Assembly (NCBI GenBank): GCA_910583675.1 | Contig: CAJTYH010000001.1 | Span: 1 to 64,000 of the forward strand | From: an uncultured Muribaculaceae bacterium | GTDB lineage: Bacteria > Bacteroidota > Bacteroidia > Bacteroidales > Muribaculaceae | Direction: 5' to 3' | DNA length: 64,000 nucleotides | In this document: one piece after another, positions 1 to 7,633 of the stretch | Position numbering within the stretch: the stretch's first letter is position 1 | Layout of the letters: the number at the start of each line of letters is the position of its first letter | Translations under genes and position numbers: made by a program | Notes under the pieces: model-generated | What the model was told of the DNA's origin: nothing | The model's database searches: none | What the model saw: only the letters and a program-made list of their open reading frames with translations

Positions 1-441
1 AGCCGGTTCCAGATCCGAACCTACCAGGGTAAGCACACTGTCGGAAGTAACAAGGAAATATGTGGTGTCGGCAGGAGCGCCATTGCGTGGTTCTGAAATC
101 AAACGCAGATAGCGCTGTGAAGCGTTACCGGGAGTGCCTTTGAGCACCTCGAAATCACCCTTGCTGTCATATGTCTCGGAGCCCTCCCCGTTCAGATATA
201 CCTGACGCATCTTGAAGTCACCTTCCTTGAAATTGTCGTCACTGTCATATTCGAGGGAAAGGGTATACTCTATACCTTCGCTGTCAGCAGCCGGCAACAC
301 ACCCGTGTATTCCTCGTAACGATCGGCATCTGATGCGCAGTTTGATCCTTCCTTGTTGCATTTTCCTTTGTCTCCGGTGCCGGAGCATCCTGTCATGACC
401 GCACCGATCACGGCCATACAAAGCAATCCATATGTCTTCAT
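1..441 (-). CDS. NlpE-like lipoprotein, C-terminus cut by window edge
   Basis: The reading frame runs leftward from an ATG at 441 and is still open at base 1, so only the first 147 codons are seen. The N-terminus is a lipoprotein signal: MKTYGLL, a hydrophobic stretch, then the lipobox MTGC, giving a predicted lipidated Cys at residue 19. Residues about 43-110 resemble the N-terminal domain of NlpE (copper-homeostasis and envelope-stress lipoproteins), with YTGVLPAADSEGIEYTLSL at the start of the domain and a later GDFEVLKG strand. The CADC cysteines of Escherichia coli NlpE are replaced here (PAADSEG), so the redox or metal-sensing role of that motif cannot be assumed. It lies 53 bp downstream of the phage-like small genes on the same strand. 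Family assignment is by pattern recognition; the role in this organism is unknown. Confidence 0.72.
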   Translation of the reverse strand, partial: MKTYGLLCMAVIGAVMTGCSGTGDKGKCNKEGSNCASDADRYEEYTGVLPAADSEGIEYTLSLEYDSDDNFKEGDFKMRQVYLNGEGSETYDSKGDFEVLKGTPGNASQRYLRLISEPRNGAPADTTYFLVTSDSVLTLVGSDLEPA

Positions 442-494
442 CGTTTAAAGCTATATTGTTTACTCTAATTAAACACATGGATCTGGAGTATGGT

Positions 495-983
495 TCAGAA
501 ACGATGACCGGCAACAACGGGGGGAATACATGCCAAATTCCCCAACGTATTCCTCAATCCGTCCATAGCGGCAACGTATTGCGTTTTGAGACTGTCGGCA
601 AAATCAACGTCGCCCACCCCGGCCACGGCTTCAAGCACTTTCGCTGCCACCACATGTTCCAGAGTGCGCTTTATGGCCAAAGCCATGCCGGAAGGAGGCT
701 CTCCTCCACTTTCCAACTCCACCATCAGTCTCATGACACTTTGATCGTCATATGGAAGATTAGGGATGGCATCACCCTCGTCAAGGTTGCACGTCCTTAC
801 GTATCCGTGCAGCTCAACTACGGTTTCAGCAAACATCATCCGCACCATGTTCCTCAAACCGGGCAGACAGTCGCGTGTCAGCAACATCGCCTCCTCCGCA
901 TAGTCGCGCCGTCCACTGTTCCTCAAAGCTGTCAACGCCAATATTTCATCGCATATCGCGCTATCGTCAAGTTCTATTCTCAT
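495..983 (-). CDS. Uncharacterised protein in phage-like block
   Basis: A 162-codon ORF with no domain I recognise. It is predicted soluble and largely helical, with no signal peptide or membrane segment. It begins with MRIELDDSAICDEILALTAL and contains a region rich in Met, Arg and Glu (about residues 43-60). Its start overlaps the stop of the upstream gene by four bases, an ATGA-type overlap that suggests translational coupling. It is the last gene of the run that includes the portal-like gene, so a virion or accessory role is plausible by position only. The next gene downstream is the NlpE-like lipoprotein. Confidence 0.6.
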   Translation of the reverse strand: MRIELDDSAICDEILALTALRNSGRRDYAEEAMLLTRDCLPGLRNMVRMMFAETVVELHGYVRTCNLDEGDAIPNLPYDDQSVMRLMVELESGGEPPSGMALAIKRTLEHVVAAKVLEAVAGVGDVDFADSLKTQYVAAMDGLRNTLGNLACIPPVVAGHRF

Positions 984-1405
984 TGTTTCCTATCTTGTTT
1001 CTGGTTGTTGCTATCCCGTTTCCTCATCTCGGCATACACAAGCCGAAGGGCATAAGGCTCCGTTATAAAGAATCCCGAAGGATGGTGGCGACACAGGACA
1101 TAGTCAAGCGCCTCCCACCTGCTCTCACCGGGCACATCCTTCTGCCGTCGTTCAAGCGCCATGGCAATCTCGTCCCACATGGCGCGACGGTGGGGCTTCT
1201 CACGCGGAGGAAGCCGCCGATGCCGTTCACACATCTTTTTCCATACATGTTCACGCGTGACGTAGAATCGAGGAGCGCCACCGTTAAGGGCTTTTCTCAC
1301 CGCCGTCCGCACAGACAACGGACGGCCGGTGAGTGCCCTACCCCTCTCTTGCCATTCACGCACCGACCTAAGGAAGTCGGCATTCCTCTCTTGGTAGTTC
1401 TCCAT
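980..1405 (-). CDS. Uncharacterised basic protein in phage-like block
   Basis: A protein of 141 codons if it starts at the ATG at 1405 (MENYQERNADFLRSV). The frame extends upstream to another ATG at 1501, but a -7 promoter element at 1474-1481 would place the transcript start inside that extension, which is why the shorter form is chosen. It is rich in Arg, Lys, Trp and His, with a helical N-terminus and a conserved-looking middle around RPLSVRTAVRKALNGG and FYVTREHVWKKM. I cannot name a family. Arg-rich small proteins next to portal genes can be DNA-binding or connector proteins, but that is only a positional guess. It overlaps the next gene by four bases. Confidence 0.55.
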   Translation of the reverse strand: MENYQERNADFLRSVREWQERGRALTGRPLSVRTAVRKALNGGAPRFYVTREHVWKKMCERHRRLPPREKPHRRAMWDEIAMALERRQKDVPGESRWEALDYVLCRHHPSGFFITEPYALRLVYAEMRKRDSNNQKQDRKQ

Positions 1406-1473
1406 CCTCTCTATCAGTATTTTCAGGTTTAAAGGAAAAAGCAGACATTCAAATCGCTCATTGAAGTCCTCTG

Positions 1474-1501
1474 CAAAGATAAGGCCGCACCAGTGCCACA
1501 A
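1474..1501 (-). promoter_or_regulatory. Bacteroidota-type promoter for the two small genes
   Basis: On the minus strand the sequence reads TTG, 17 bases, then TATCTTTG (TAnnTTTG). The spacing is slightly shorter than the usual 19-20 but acceptable. The predicted transcript start is near 1467, about 60 bases upstream of the ATG at 1405. This suggests the two small genes can be transcribed independently of the portal-like gene. Confidence 0.5.
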
Positions 1502-1541
1502 TAATGCCCGACAGTGTTAAATTCAAGCTTTGGCGGAAAAA

Positions 1542-3011
1542 TCACTTGTCTCCCAGGCATCCGGCAAGCGTATCACGCGTTTTGGTGAAATGGCTGAAAG
1601 TGCGCAATAGGTCAAGCACCGCCACTGCGGCATTACGGACCTCACTTTCATAGCGCTCCACTCCCACACCCGCGCCTGCGGCCTTCCCCATAAGGGCTGC
1701 GCTTACACCGGAAACATCTTCGAACAGCTCTATCTGGGTTTTAAGCATATCACGCGCGCCTATGTCGGCCATTGGCGTTACCACCTGGTGAGGCTCCGCA
1801 CCCATGAAAGGCTTGAAAGGGACTATTCCGCCCGGATCAGCCCATCGGTTTGCTATGTCGCGCCATGTGATATGATCCGGCTTGCATCCGATCGGGAAAA
1901 GCAGCACTCCCTTGGCAGCCGTCTCCATCATCCGATCCATCATCGTAATAAGTATGTTGACATAACGCTGCTGATCAAGCACATCCTCGACAAGGGAATG
2001 CACATCGCCGTCAACCAACGGATAAAACTTGACTGCGAAAGGTGGAGCACCCCCTCTCAACGGCGAATCATATTCATCAAGCACAGTGCCGTCAGGAGCA
2101 ATCATCCGGCAATGCCATATGACACAAGTCTCCCACCTCATATCCGCAACAGGCAGCCCCTCCTTCCTGCGCGAACGGTTCATTTTCTCCACCTTATCAC
2201 GCTCCCGGTTGTCTATGAGCCGTAAAGTGGCAGAAAGGGGATCGTGGCACCTCCAACGCTCCACACACTCCAGCGTCCAGACTTCTACCACACGGCAACG
2301 ACCGGCCGGTGCATGGAAAAACGAGCCGCCACCCCCGTCTGCACTATTTCCTATGGTATCGGCACCGAATACCGACGATGCCCCCTGCAGGGAGGCATAA
2401 AGTCGCCGCAGCTCTACGGCACGGGCACGGTCTCCTCGGGCAAACCTCATCACAATCTCCCCCATGCTCAGGTCAAGAAGCCTTCCTACCAGCTCCATGT
2501 CATGGCATCGTGGATCACGGATGGCATTAACGAAGAAATCATCCGGGGATACGGCATCGACCCACACCGATTCCCCTCTTACCCGTCGTTCACGACTTAG
2601 ATGATGCACCGCAACGCCGGAAATAAGGAATTCCTCAAGCGTGCGGGCATCCAGCTCGTCAAGTTCATTGAGGCGTTTCCATTCCTCCCCCGCCATATCG
2701 TCATCAATACCGCGCGTTCCGGCATCTTCAACTGTCCGGTTTCCATCCGACCCCATGCGGTAACGCCCCACGACCGTCTTCACCAGCCTACGGATAAGAT
2801 TGTTTGTCAAAGGCTTGCGTCCTCCAACGGTGGCAAGTTCACCTTCCGTGGTAATTTCTCCGTCGCGACCTTTGGCAGGATCGCTCCATTGATCGCCATA
2901 GGTATAGCGCAGATAGCGCCGACGACGTGCTCTCATCGGAGCAAGACGCACCCAGGCATTGTGAGCGGCTTCGAGCACAAGGCGTGCCCGGCTCTTGTCA
3001 TTTTCATTCAT
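1542..3011 (-). CDS. Phage portal-like protein
   Basis: A 489-residue protein resembling the P22-type portals found in Bacteroidales phages. It has an N-terminal basic region with LRYTYGDQWSDP, then RKPLTNNLIRRLVKTVVGRYR (residues about 65-85), a middle segment with VSPDDFFVNAIRDPR, and a portal-core-like stretch with SLVEDVLDQQRYVNILITM followed by PGGIVPFKP near residue 390. A portal forms the ring through which DNA enters a phage head. The protein ends soon after this core, which looks shorter at the C-terminus than free phage homologues as I remember them. It sits downstream of the capsid-like genes, behind a strong terminator, the reverse of the common portal-then-capsid order. No terminase gene is adjacent. 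The family call is fairly sure; whether it still builds particles is unknown. Confidence 0.75.
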   Translation of the reverse strand: MNENDKSRARLVLEAAHNAWVRLAPMRARRRRYLRYTYGDQWSDPAKGRDGEITTEGELATVGGRKPLTNNLIRRLVKTVVGRYRMGSDGNRTVEDAGTRGIDDDMAGEEWKRLNELDELDARTLEEFLISGVAVHHLSRERRVRGESVWVDAVSPDDFFVNAIRDPRCHDMELVGRLLDLSMGEIVMRFARGDRARAVELRRLYASLQGASSVFGADTIGNSADGGGGSFFHAPAGRCRVVEVWTLECVERWRCHDPLSATLRLIDNRERDKVEKMNRSRRKEGLPVADMRWETCVIWHCRMIAPDGTVLDEYDSPLRGGAPPFAVKFYPLVDGDVHSLVEDVLDQQRYVNILITMMDRMMETAAKGVLLFPIGCKPDHITWRDIANRWADPGGIVPFKPFMGAEPHQVVTPMADIGARDMLKTQIELFEDVSGVSAALMGKAAGAGVGVERYESEVRNAAVAVLDLLRTFSHFTKTRDTLAGCLGDK

Positions 3012-3045
3012 TGTGTCTTAAGATAAAGGATATTAAAATAAGCAA

Positions 3046-3098
3046 GCCGGTTGTCCGTGCATACGACAGGAACAAATTCCGTATCACGGACAACCGGC
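3046..3098 (-). terminator. Strong terminator between capsid-like and portal-like genes
   Basis: Perfect 14-base arms (GCCGGTTGTCCGTG at 3046-3059 and its complement at 3085-3098) enclose a 25-base loop that itself can pair (ATACG/CGTAT). On the minus strand the hairpin is followed by TTGCTTATTTTAA, a U-rich tail. It begins five bases after the stop of the adaptor-like gene, so it ends the capsid-side transcript before the portal-like gene. Confidence 0.75.
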
Positions 3099-3103
3099 AA
3101 GAT

Positions 3104-3643
3104 TCACTCCGGAAGCAGGTTCCACGCCCGCTCGTCGAACTCATAACGTTCCTCCCCCGGATCAACGATCACCGTAAGAGCCTCAACCACAGGGACACCG
3201 TTCAGGGAGGGCAACGAGAACAGTTCCAATAAACCATCTCCGCCCCATAGGGCTACCGGACGCTCGACCCCACCGCATGAAAACCGGTTGTACTGCCGGC
3301 GTGCAAGCGCCGAAGCCGGATCAGTTACTACCATAGCATCACGCTGCCATCCTGACAGCTTCACCCTTATGATCCTCAACGTTCCCTGAGGAAGGGTTAT
3401 CAGCCCACGGTTCCCTTCACCGCGCCGCAATGTCGCCGTGAGCGTCATGTCCGTGGGAACAAGATAGTCCACGGAGGCTGTAGACAATAGCTCAAGGTAC
3501 CACTTGCGCATCTCCATCACACAATAGGCATCCAGGTCAATGCCGTCGCTGCGGCTCATCTGGCAATCGGCACGCAACGGTTCCAGATAGCGCCTCATTT
3601 TCCATTGAGCCAGCATCTCGGCTTGCGTAAGTCTCAACTTCAT
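3104..3643 (-). CDS. Head-tail adaptor-like phage protein
   Basis: A 179-residue protein without a signal peptide. It starts MKLRLTQAEMLAQWKMRRY, and its second half is mostly predicted beta strand (LITLPQGTLRIIRVKLSGW, then WGGDGLLELFSLPSLNG). Its size, fold impression and position directly after a capsid-like gene match the head-completion or tail-adaptor proteins (P22 gp4-like) that follow the coat gene in podophage-type modules. I see no catalytic motif. It is separated from the capsid-like gene by only 14 bp and so is probably co-transcribed with it. The connector role is inferred from position and general character, not from a decisive motif. Confidence 0.55.
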   Translation of the reverse strand: MKLRLTQAEMLAQWKMRRYLEPLRADCQMSRSDGIDLDAYCVMEMRKWYLELLSTASVDYLVPTDMTLTATLRRGEGNRGLITLPQGTLRIIRVKLSGWQRDAMVVTDPASALARRQYNRFSCGGVERPVALWGGDGLLELFSLPSLNGVPVVEALTVIVDPGEERYEFDERAWNLLPE

Positions 3644-3657
3644 CTGTATCCAACCGA

Positions 3658-5085
3658 TTACTGCGCGACAACACGCATATGGCTACGGGGATAGCGGAGC
3701 ACCAGACAGCTCGCCTCAGTTATCACTATGGCATCTACATTGCGCACGCCGCTCTGACGCAGGTTCAGTTTCTCGGTGCGGAAAGGCACATGGCAGTACT
3801 TGGTGATATATTCGGGATCCACCACCATGCCGGCGCCGGGCATTCCGCATTGGTCGAAGACCTCCGACAAAAGCACATACAGTGTTCCGAATTTCGAATG
3901 TATTTCCGTAAAGTCAAGTCCCCACTTCGTTACCACGGCATCGTTGATGAGCACCCGTTTGGAACCGCAAAGGTGCAGTTTCTCTATGAGATCGCTTCCG
4001 GCGAGAAGCACTTTCTTGGAAGAACCGGCATTGTGCGTGAATGCCTGACGGCAAAGTTTCACCAACCACTCCTCATCTACCTTCGTGCCCGACTGGTAGG
4101 AAAACTCATTGTCGGTCTGGTTCCAGATTCCACCGGTGAGACACACCTCTTCACCCTTGCTGCCATCTTTCAGGCGACACTTGTGTCCGAAAAGAAAGGT
4201 CTTCTCCATGCCGAGACGCATGTCTATTATCGCTGCTTCCTCCTGATCTGAGAAGCTCCATCCTACCTCCTTGTTGCTGATCTTCATAAAGGTACTCTGC
4301 TCTACCTGAGCCTTGAAGATCTGACACAGATTGCTGTTCTTCTGCGGCATAGCCTCGAATTGTGGTGTCATTACATCCAGTTCCGCAGCAGCCCGACCCA
4401 TTCTCACAAGAAGCGTACCCACCGGCAGTGCAGGAACCGAATCGTTCCCGTTGGCCGGCACCACCTTGACCGAACCACCGTCGCATGCCTCTACATAGAG
4501 CACCAGTGCGCCACCGTCAGCCCCCTTTACCGAGGGCACAAGTATGGTAGTGGTCGGCTGGAATATCTCGTTGCAGTCCGTGCGAAGCCTTACCTCCGAC
4601 TGTTGGCTCTCCTCATCCCCTCGGCCACCCTCGTCAGGGGTATACCCTTGGCTCAGTTTCGCGAAACCCGGCTTGGTATCAACCGAGTAATATTCCACCT
4701 TCATGGAACCGCACAGTCGCGAACCACCATAACGGGAGATCTGGTCAAGAGGCGTAGACATAGGCCTGATCTTCACTATGCGGTCGTCTATCTCATTGCG
4801 CAACAGCCCTGGAGAAACCGTCTCACTCAACTGTGTCGTAAGAGGTTCGCCTACTATATGCCGTCCCACGCCGCCAACCGTCAGCACTGCGGCTACCGAA
4901 GCGCCCTGCAACCCATAGGCCGCGTTTTCGAAGACCATCGTCACACCACCGCCGGCATGCCCCATAAGCCATCCGCAGACCCATGCCACCAGCATCAGCA
5001 GGGATGCCACTATCACCATGGCTGCCTGCGGGCCCGAAATCCATTGTATCAGATTACTCCTCAGATTCTTGATCGCTTCTTTCAT
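3658..5085 (-). CDS. SU10-type (DUF5309) major capsid-like protein with N-terminal membrane segment
   Basis: A 475-residue protein. Residues about 70-475 match the SU10 major capsid protein family (DUF5309, HK97 fold): GRHIVGEPLTTQLSETVSP, then KIRPMSTPLDQISRYGG near residue 110, the diagnostic MRLGMEKTFLFGHK in the middle, then TGGIWNQ, and a C-terminal half with FGTLYVLLSEVFDQCG and VVDPEYI. Ahead of this lie about 49 residues with a strong hydrophobic helix (residues about 21-42), which capsid proteins normally lack. An in-frame ATG at 4938 (MVFENAAYGLQG) would give a protein starting where the capsid homology starts, so either the longer form is a membrane-tethered variant or the real start is 4938. 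It is followed closely by the adaptor-like gene. Confidence 0.75.
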   Translation of the reverse strand: MKEAIKNLRSNLIQWISGPQAAMVIVASLLMLVAWVCGWLMGHAGGGVTMVFENAAYGLQGASVAAVLTVGGVGRHIVGEPLTTQLSETVSPGLLRNEIDDRIVKIRPMSTPLDQISRYGGSRLCGSMKVEYYSVDTKPGFAKLSQGYTPDEGGRGDEESQQSEVRLRTDCNEIFQPTTTILVPSVKGADGGALVLYVEACDGGSVKVVPANGNDSVPALPVGTLLVRMGRAAAELDVMTPQFEAMPQKNSNLCQIFKAQVEQSTFMKISNKEVGWSFSDQEEAAIIDMRLGMEKTFLFGHKCRLKDGSKGEEVCLTGGIWNQTDNEFSYQSGTKVDEEWLVKLCRQAFTHNAGSSKKVLLAGSDLIEKLHLCGSKRVLINDAVVTKWGLDFTEIHSKFGTLYVLLSEVFDQCGMPGAGMVVDPEYITKYCHVPFRTEKLNLRQSGVRNVDAIVITEASCLVLRYPRSHMRVVAQ

Positions 5086-5164
5086 TGTTTCAAATTAATT
5101 TAAAGGTTTTGTGTTTCTCCACTTTTAGAGTTTGTTTGAAAATCCCCATTCTATCCCGACCAGT

Positions 5165-5257
5165 TCAGGACTTTTTCCTGTTTCGTCTCGCGCTACCAAG
5201 CAAGAAATCCAACAATGCCTGTAGCCACCGGAGCACCTTCCTGATTTTTTCACTCAT
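5165..5257 (-). CDS. Possible 30-residue amphipathic peptide
   Basis: A small ORF in the 232-bp gap between the scaffold-like and capsid-like genes. It starts at ATG 5257 and ends with TGA at 5165-5167. The peptide begins MSEKIRKVLRWLQALLDFLL and ends in a cluster of Arg and Lys. It would form an amphipathic or membrane-associating helix with a basic tail. Upstream on the minus strand is the purine-rich GGAGAGGAGG, an unusually clear Shine-Dalgarno-like stretch for this order, about 13 bases from the ATG. No family is recognised. It could be a lysis-type or membrane peptide, or a chance ORF. Confidence 0.4.
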   Translation of the reverse strand: MSEKIRKVLRWLQALLDFLLGSARRNRKKS

Positions 5258-5317
5258 TTTCCTTACACCTCCTCTCCTTCAGTTTTTATTGGTCAGTTTA
5301 TCAAAAAAATTAATTCA

Positions 5318-5713
5318 TCACAGATCCCATATCGAGATCCTTTCACGCTGCAGGATCTGTACGTTTTCTGCATAGCCCGTGTCTGCCCTCGCAGTATCGT
5401 TGCGTTCAAGCATCCCCGGTTCACGCATCAGCTCACTGATCTTCTCATTGCGGCCACGGAGATAGCCCCGTTGTTCGGCCTCGGCCAAAAGCACCTCCAC
5501 ACGCGTATGCCCGGTTTCCGACTTTCCTTCTTCCGGTGCCTCGGCATCTTTTTCCGACGGCACTTCGTCGTCCGAGGGAATGTCAGGATTGGCACCCGGG
5601 TCTGCAACTTCTTCCCGCTGTTCGTCTCTCGCTGTGGAAACTAGGGATTCCACCCCGCTCTCTTTACCCGAAATGATTTCTGTTTCTTCCATTGTCATCA
5701 AAATAAAGGTCAT
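5318..5713 (-). CDS. Acidic scaffold-like protein of the phage-like block
   Basis: A protein of up to 131 residues, very rich in Glu, Asp, Pro and Ser in its first two thirds, followed by a helical segment (VEVLLAEAEQRGYLRGRNEK). It has no signal peptide. Acidic, low-complexity, helical proteins of this size directly upstream of the coat gene are typical of capsid scaffolds, and that is the basis of the call; sequence identity to a known scaffold is not established. Starts at ATG 5713, 5698 or 5692 are all possible, and MEETEIISG at 5692 looks the most natural N-terminus. It is the first gene of the capsid-side transcript. Confidence 0.55.
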   Translation of the reverse strand: MTFILMTMEETEIISGKESGVESLVSTARDEQREEVADPGANPDIPSDDEVPSEKDAEAPEEGKSETGHTRVEVLLAEAEQRGYLRGRNEKISELMREPGMLERNDTARADTGYAENVQILQRERISIWDL

Positions 5714-5752
5714 TTATATAAAATCACGATTGTATTGCCTTATCGCACTTTG

Positions 5753-5760
5753 CAAAGTTA
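5753..5760 (-). promoter_or_regulatory. -7 element upstream of scaffold-like gene
   Basis: The minus strand reads TAACTTTG followed by C, matching TAnnTTTG, which would start a transcript near 5746 with a short leader before 5713. No good -33 box is seen. A second identical TAACTTTG lies at 5798-5805. Confidence 0.35.
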
Positions 5761-5905
5761 CATTCATGTTTCCCCGGATGGTTGCCTTAAAAATCCACAA
5801 AGTTACCCTCACACAAAATTAGCACTGACAATCAGCAGCTTATGACATGTGGTCAAATTAGCAGCATGATTTTTAATACTTTTCGGCAACAATTCAACCT
5901 CAAAT

Positions 5906-5937
5906 TTTGCAAAACAATCTTTTGCGTTGTATCTTTG
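5906..5937 (+). promoter_or_regulatory. Canonical promoter with no gene downstream
   Basis: TTTG (5906-5909), 20 bases, then TATCTTTG (5930-5937) is a near-perfect Bacteroidota housekeeping promoter. The predicted transcript start is near 5944. The first coding region on this strand is over 600 bases further on and has its own promoter, so this one may drive a small RNA. Confidence 0.55.
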
Positions 5938-6489
5938 CAAACAGAGGAAATTGAGAAATTTCAGCTAAATCGCTTGGTATTAATATTGATTGACGCCTTG
6001 CGACCTGAGGGTCATCACCTCCGGCAGCGAAAGAGTTCGCGCCAAAGTTAATATTGATGAGGATTAAATTTTGTAGCTGTACTCGAGTTTTTCATTCTGA
6101 AATCCGCCATTATTTATCAGTCCAAGGAAAGTCGAGCATTTTTGATCACTCAGGAAACCTTTAGGGTGTGAACGAGTTGCAATTATGCCGGTTATTGGAC
6201 TTGGCGCTTGGCGGTGCCTCAGAACTGATCGGTTGCAATTTTTACGTTCACACCCTTTCTCGTTTTCTCGCCCCTTACCACCGATACATAGCAGGGAGAT
6301 ACCATAAGGCCTCGTTGCAGGATGGGTTCTAATTAAGGGTTTATATTGAATTTGCATATCCATTGCTTATTTACACATATTTGATTAGCAGTAATAAGGC
6401 TATTACTGAATTGATTGACTGGTAATATTACTATGTATCCGGGTAAGGGAGGTCGTGAGATTTTCCTTACTTTTTTGTTCTATAGAAAC

Positions 6490-6520
6490 TTGCCAGTCTC
6501 AAGGGTTTATGCTATTTTTG
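6490..6520 (+). promoter_or_regulatory. Promoter of the thioredoxin-like lipoprotein gene
   Basis: TTG (6490-6492), 20 bases, then TATTTTTG (6513-6520). The transcript should start near 6527, which supports the ATG at 6562 over the upstream in-frame ATGs at 6415 and 6526. Confidence 0.6.
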
Positions 6521-6561
6521 CGGAAATGAACGATATACAGACACTTCTTAACAGCTTGCAT

Positions 6562-7587
6562 ATGAAAACTCACAGGGTCGCCAAGGCGGCACTGTGGGTT
6601 CTTGTTTTCACTGTGGCAATACTGACACAGGCATGCGGAGGCGACTCCGAATTCCGCATCAACGGAATAATCGACAATTTCGGAACAGGGAACCTAAAGC
6701 TTGTATATTACTCGAAGGATGCCGTACAGTCTGTAACAGCAACAGCAATCGACGGGAAGTTCATGGCACTTGCACGCACAGGGAAACCTACCGTGATCAG
6801 AGTATACACTTCGGCCGGAAAACTTCTCGGACGCATAATAATAGACAACGGACAGACCCTGAACGTGGGGCTCAACGCCACAGATCCCACCGACATGACC
6901 GCCGACGGAAACAGCGACTCCAAGCGCCTCGCCGAATTCCTGAAAAACAATGCCGCTGCAATAAAAAAACACGACACAAGGGCGCTCAACCTGGCAATAG
7001 CGGAAATTGTGCGCAAGCATCCGGAATGGACGCTCTCCGCACTCCTGATGAACGACTTCTATCAGTCAGCAGACGACCCGCATGAAGCGCTAAAGCTGAT
7101 GGCCTCACTGGATCCCGACGTGGCGCGTAACACGGGCATCTCGTCACTGCGAGACATGTTGCTGCCCCTCAGCCATCCATTGGATTCCCTGAAAATAGAC
7201 TCGCTCAGGATCTTCACTTCAGCCGACACGCTATCCACAATCCGCACTACCGGGCGTCGGAACACACTTCTGATGTTCACCGACAGCGGCATACGCAAAC
7301 ACGACTCCATCACATCATCCCTCTCCATAATTTCACGCGACAAAAACCTCGGTATCGTTGACATCTCAGCCGACAAGGATACCGCCGCATGGCACGAATC
7401 CCTCAGGGAACTGTCAGAAAATGATCCGGCAAACATTACCAGGGCATGGGCTATATCCCCCTACAATTTGCCGGAGCTTACAGACATACCCGTCCCCACT
7501 CTCCCATGGTTCATACTAACCGACTCCACGGGAACGCTCGTTTACCGTGGATCCTCCATATCACGTGTAAGATCCATATTGGACTGA
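6562..7587 (+). CDS. Thioredoxin-like/DUF4369-type lipoprotein
   Basis: A protein of 341 residues if it starts at ATG 6562. This start gives a proper lipoprotein signal (MKTHRVAK, hydrophobic core, lipobox TQAC), whereas longer frames put 49 residues ahead of it. After the Cys comes a beta-rich domain like DUF4369 (FRINGIIDNFGTGNLKLVYY), the usual N-terminal domain of Bacteroidota periplasmic thiol-disulfide proteins. Its C-terminal part has the layout of a thioredoxin-like fold (TLLMFTDSG, then PTLPWFILTDSTGTLVYRG). The CxxC motif of active thioredoxins is missing, so a redox role is doubtful; it may be a structural or binding relative. It is followed after 46 bp by comM. Confidence 0.68.
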   Translation: MKTHRVAKAALWVLVFTVAILTQACGGDSEFRINGIIDNFGTGNLKLVYYSKDAVQSVTATAIDGKFMALARTGKPTVIRVYTSAGKLLGRIIIDNGQTLNVGLNATDPTDMTADGNSDSKRLAEFLKNNAAAIKKHDTRALNLAIAEIVRKHPEWTLSALLMNDFYQSADDPHEALKLMASLDPDVARNTGISSLRDMLLPLSHPLDSLKIDSLRIFTSADTLSTIRTTGRRNTLLMFTDSGIRKHDSITSSLSIISRDKNLGIVDISADKDTAAWHESLRELSENDPANITRAWAISPYNLPELTDIPVPTLPWFILTDSTGTLVYRGSSISRVRSILD

Positions 7588-7633
7588 TCTCAGTACATTC
7601 AAGGATCATAAAACCTGTTTAATACCATTTTAA

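Larger units (their letters stand above)
5714..6561. other. Gene-free interval with promoter, direct repeat and hairpins
   Basis: About 850 bp without a convincing coding region. It holds a canonical plus-strand promoter (5906-5937), an 11-bp direct repeat TTAATATTGAT (5980-5990 and 6048-6058) enclosing two small hairpins, a 12-bp inverted repeat AGGGTGTGAACG (6163-6174 and complement at 6245-6256), and a hairpin CAGTAATA-AGGC-TATTACTG (6389-6408). Open frames here (for example 6064-6363 on the minus strand) have no domain or composition typical of genes. Confidence 0.6.

Noticed and set aside
3104..5713. Encapsulin nanocompartment as explanation for the capsid-like gene
   Set aside because: The sequence pattern is of the SU10 major capsid family and portal- and adaptor-like genes accompany it; encapsulins lack these.
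6064..6363. A 99-codon minus-strand open frame in the gene-free interval
   Set aside because: Composition is unlike the neighbours, there is no domain, no promoter next to it, and it runs through the inverted repeat at 6163-6256.
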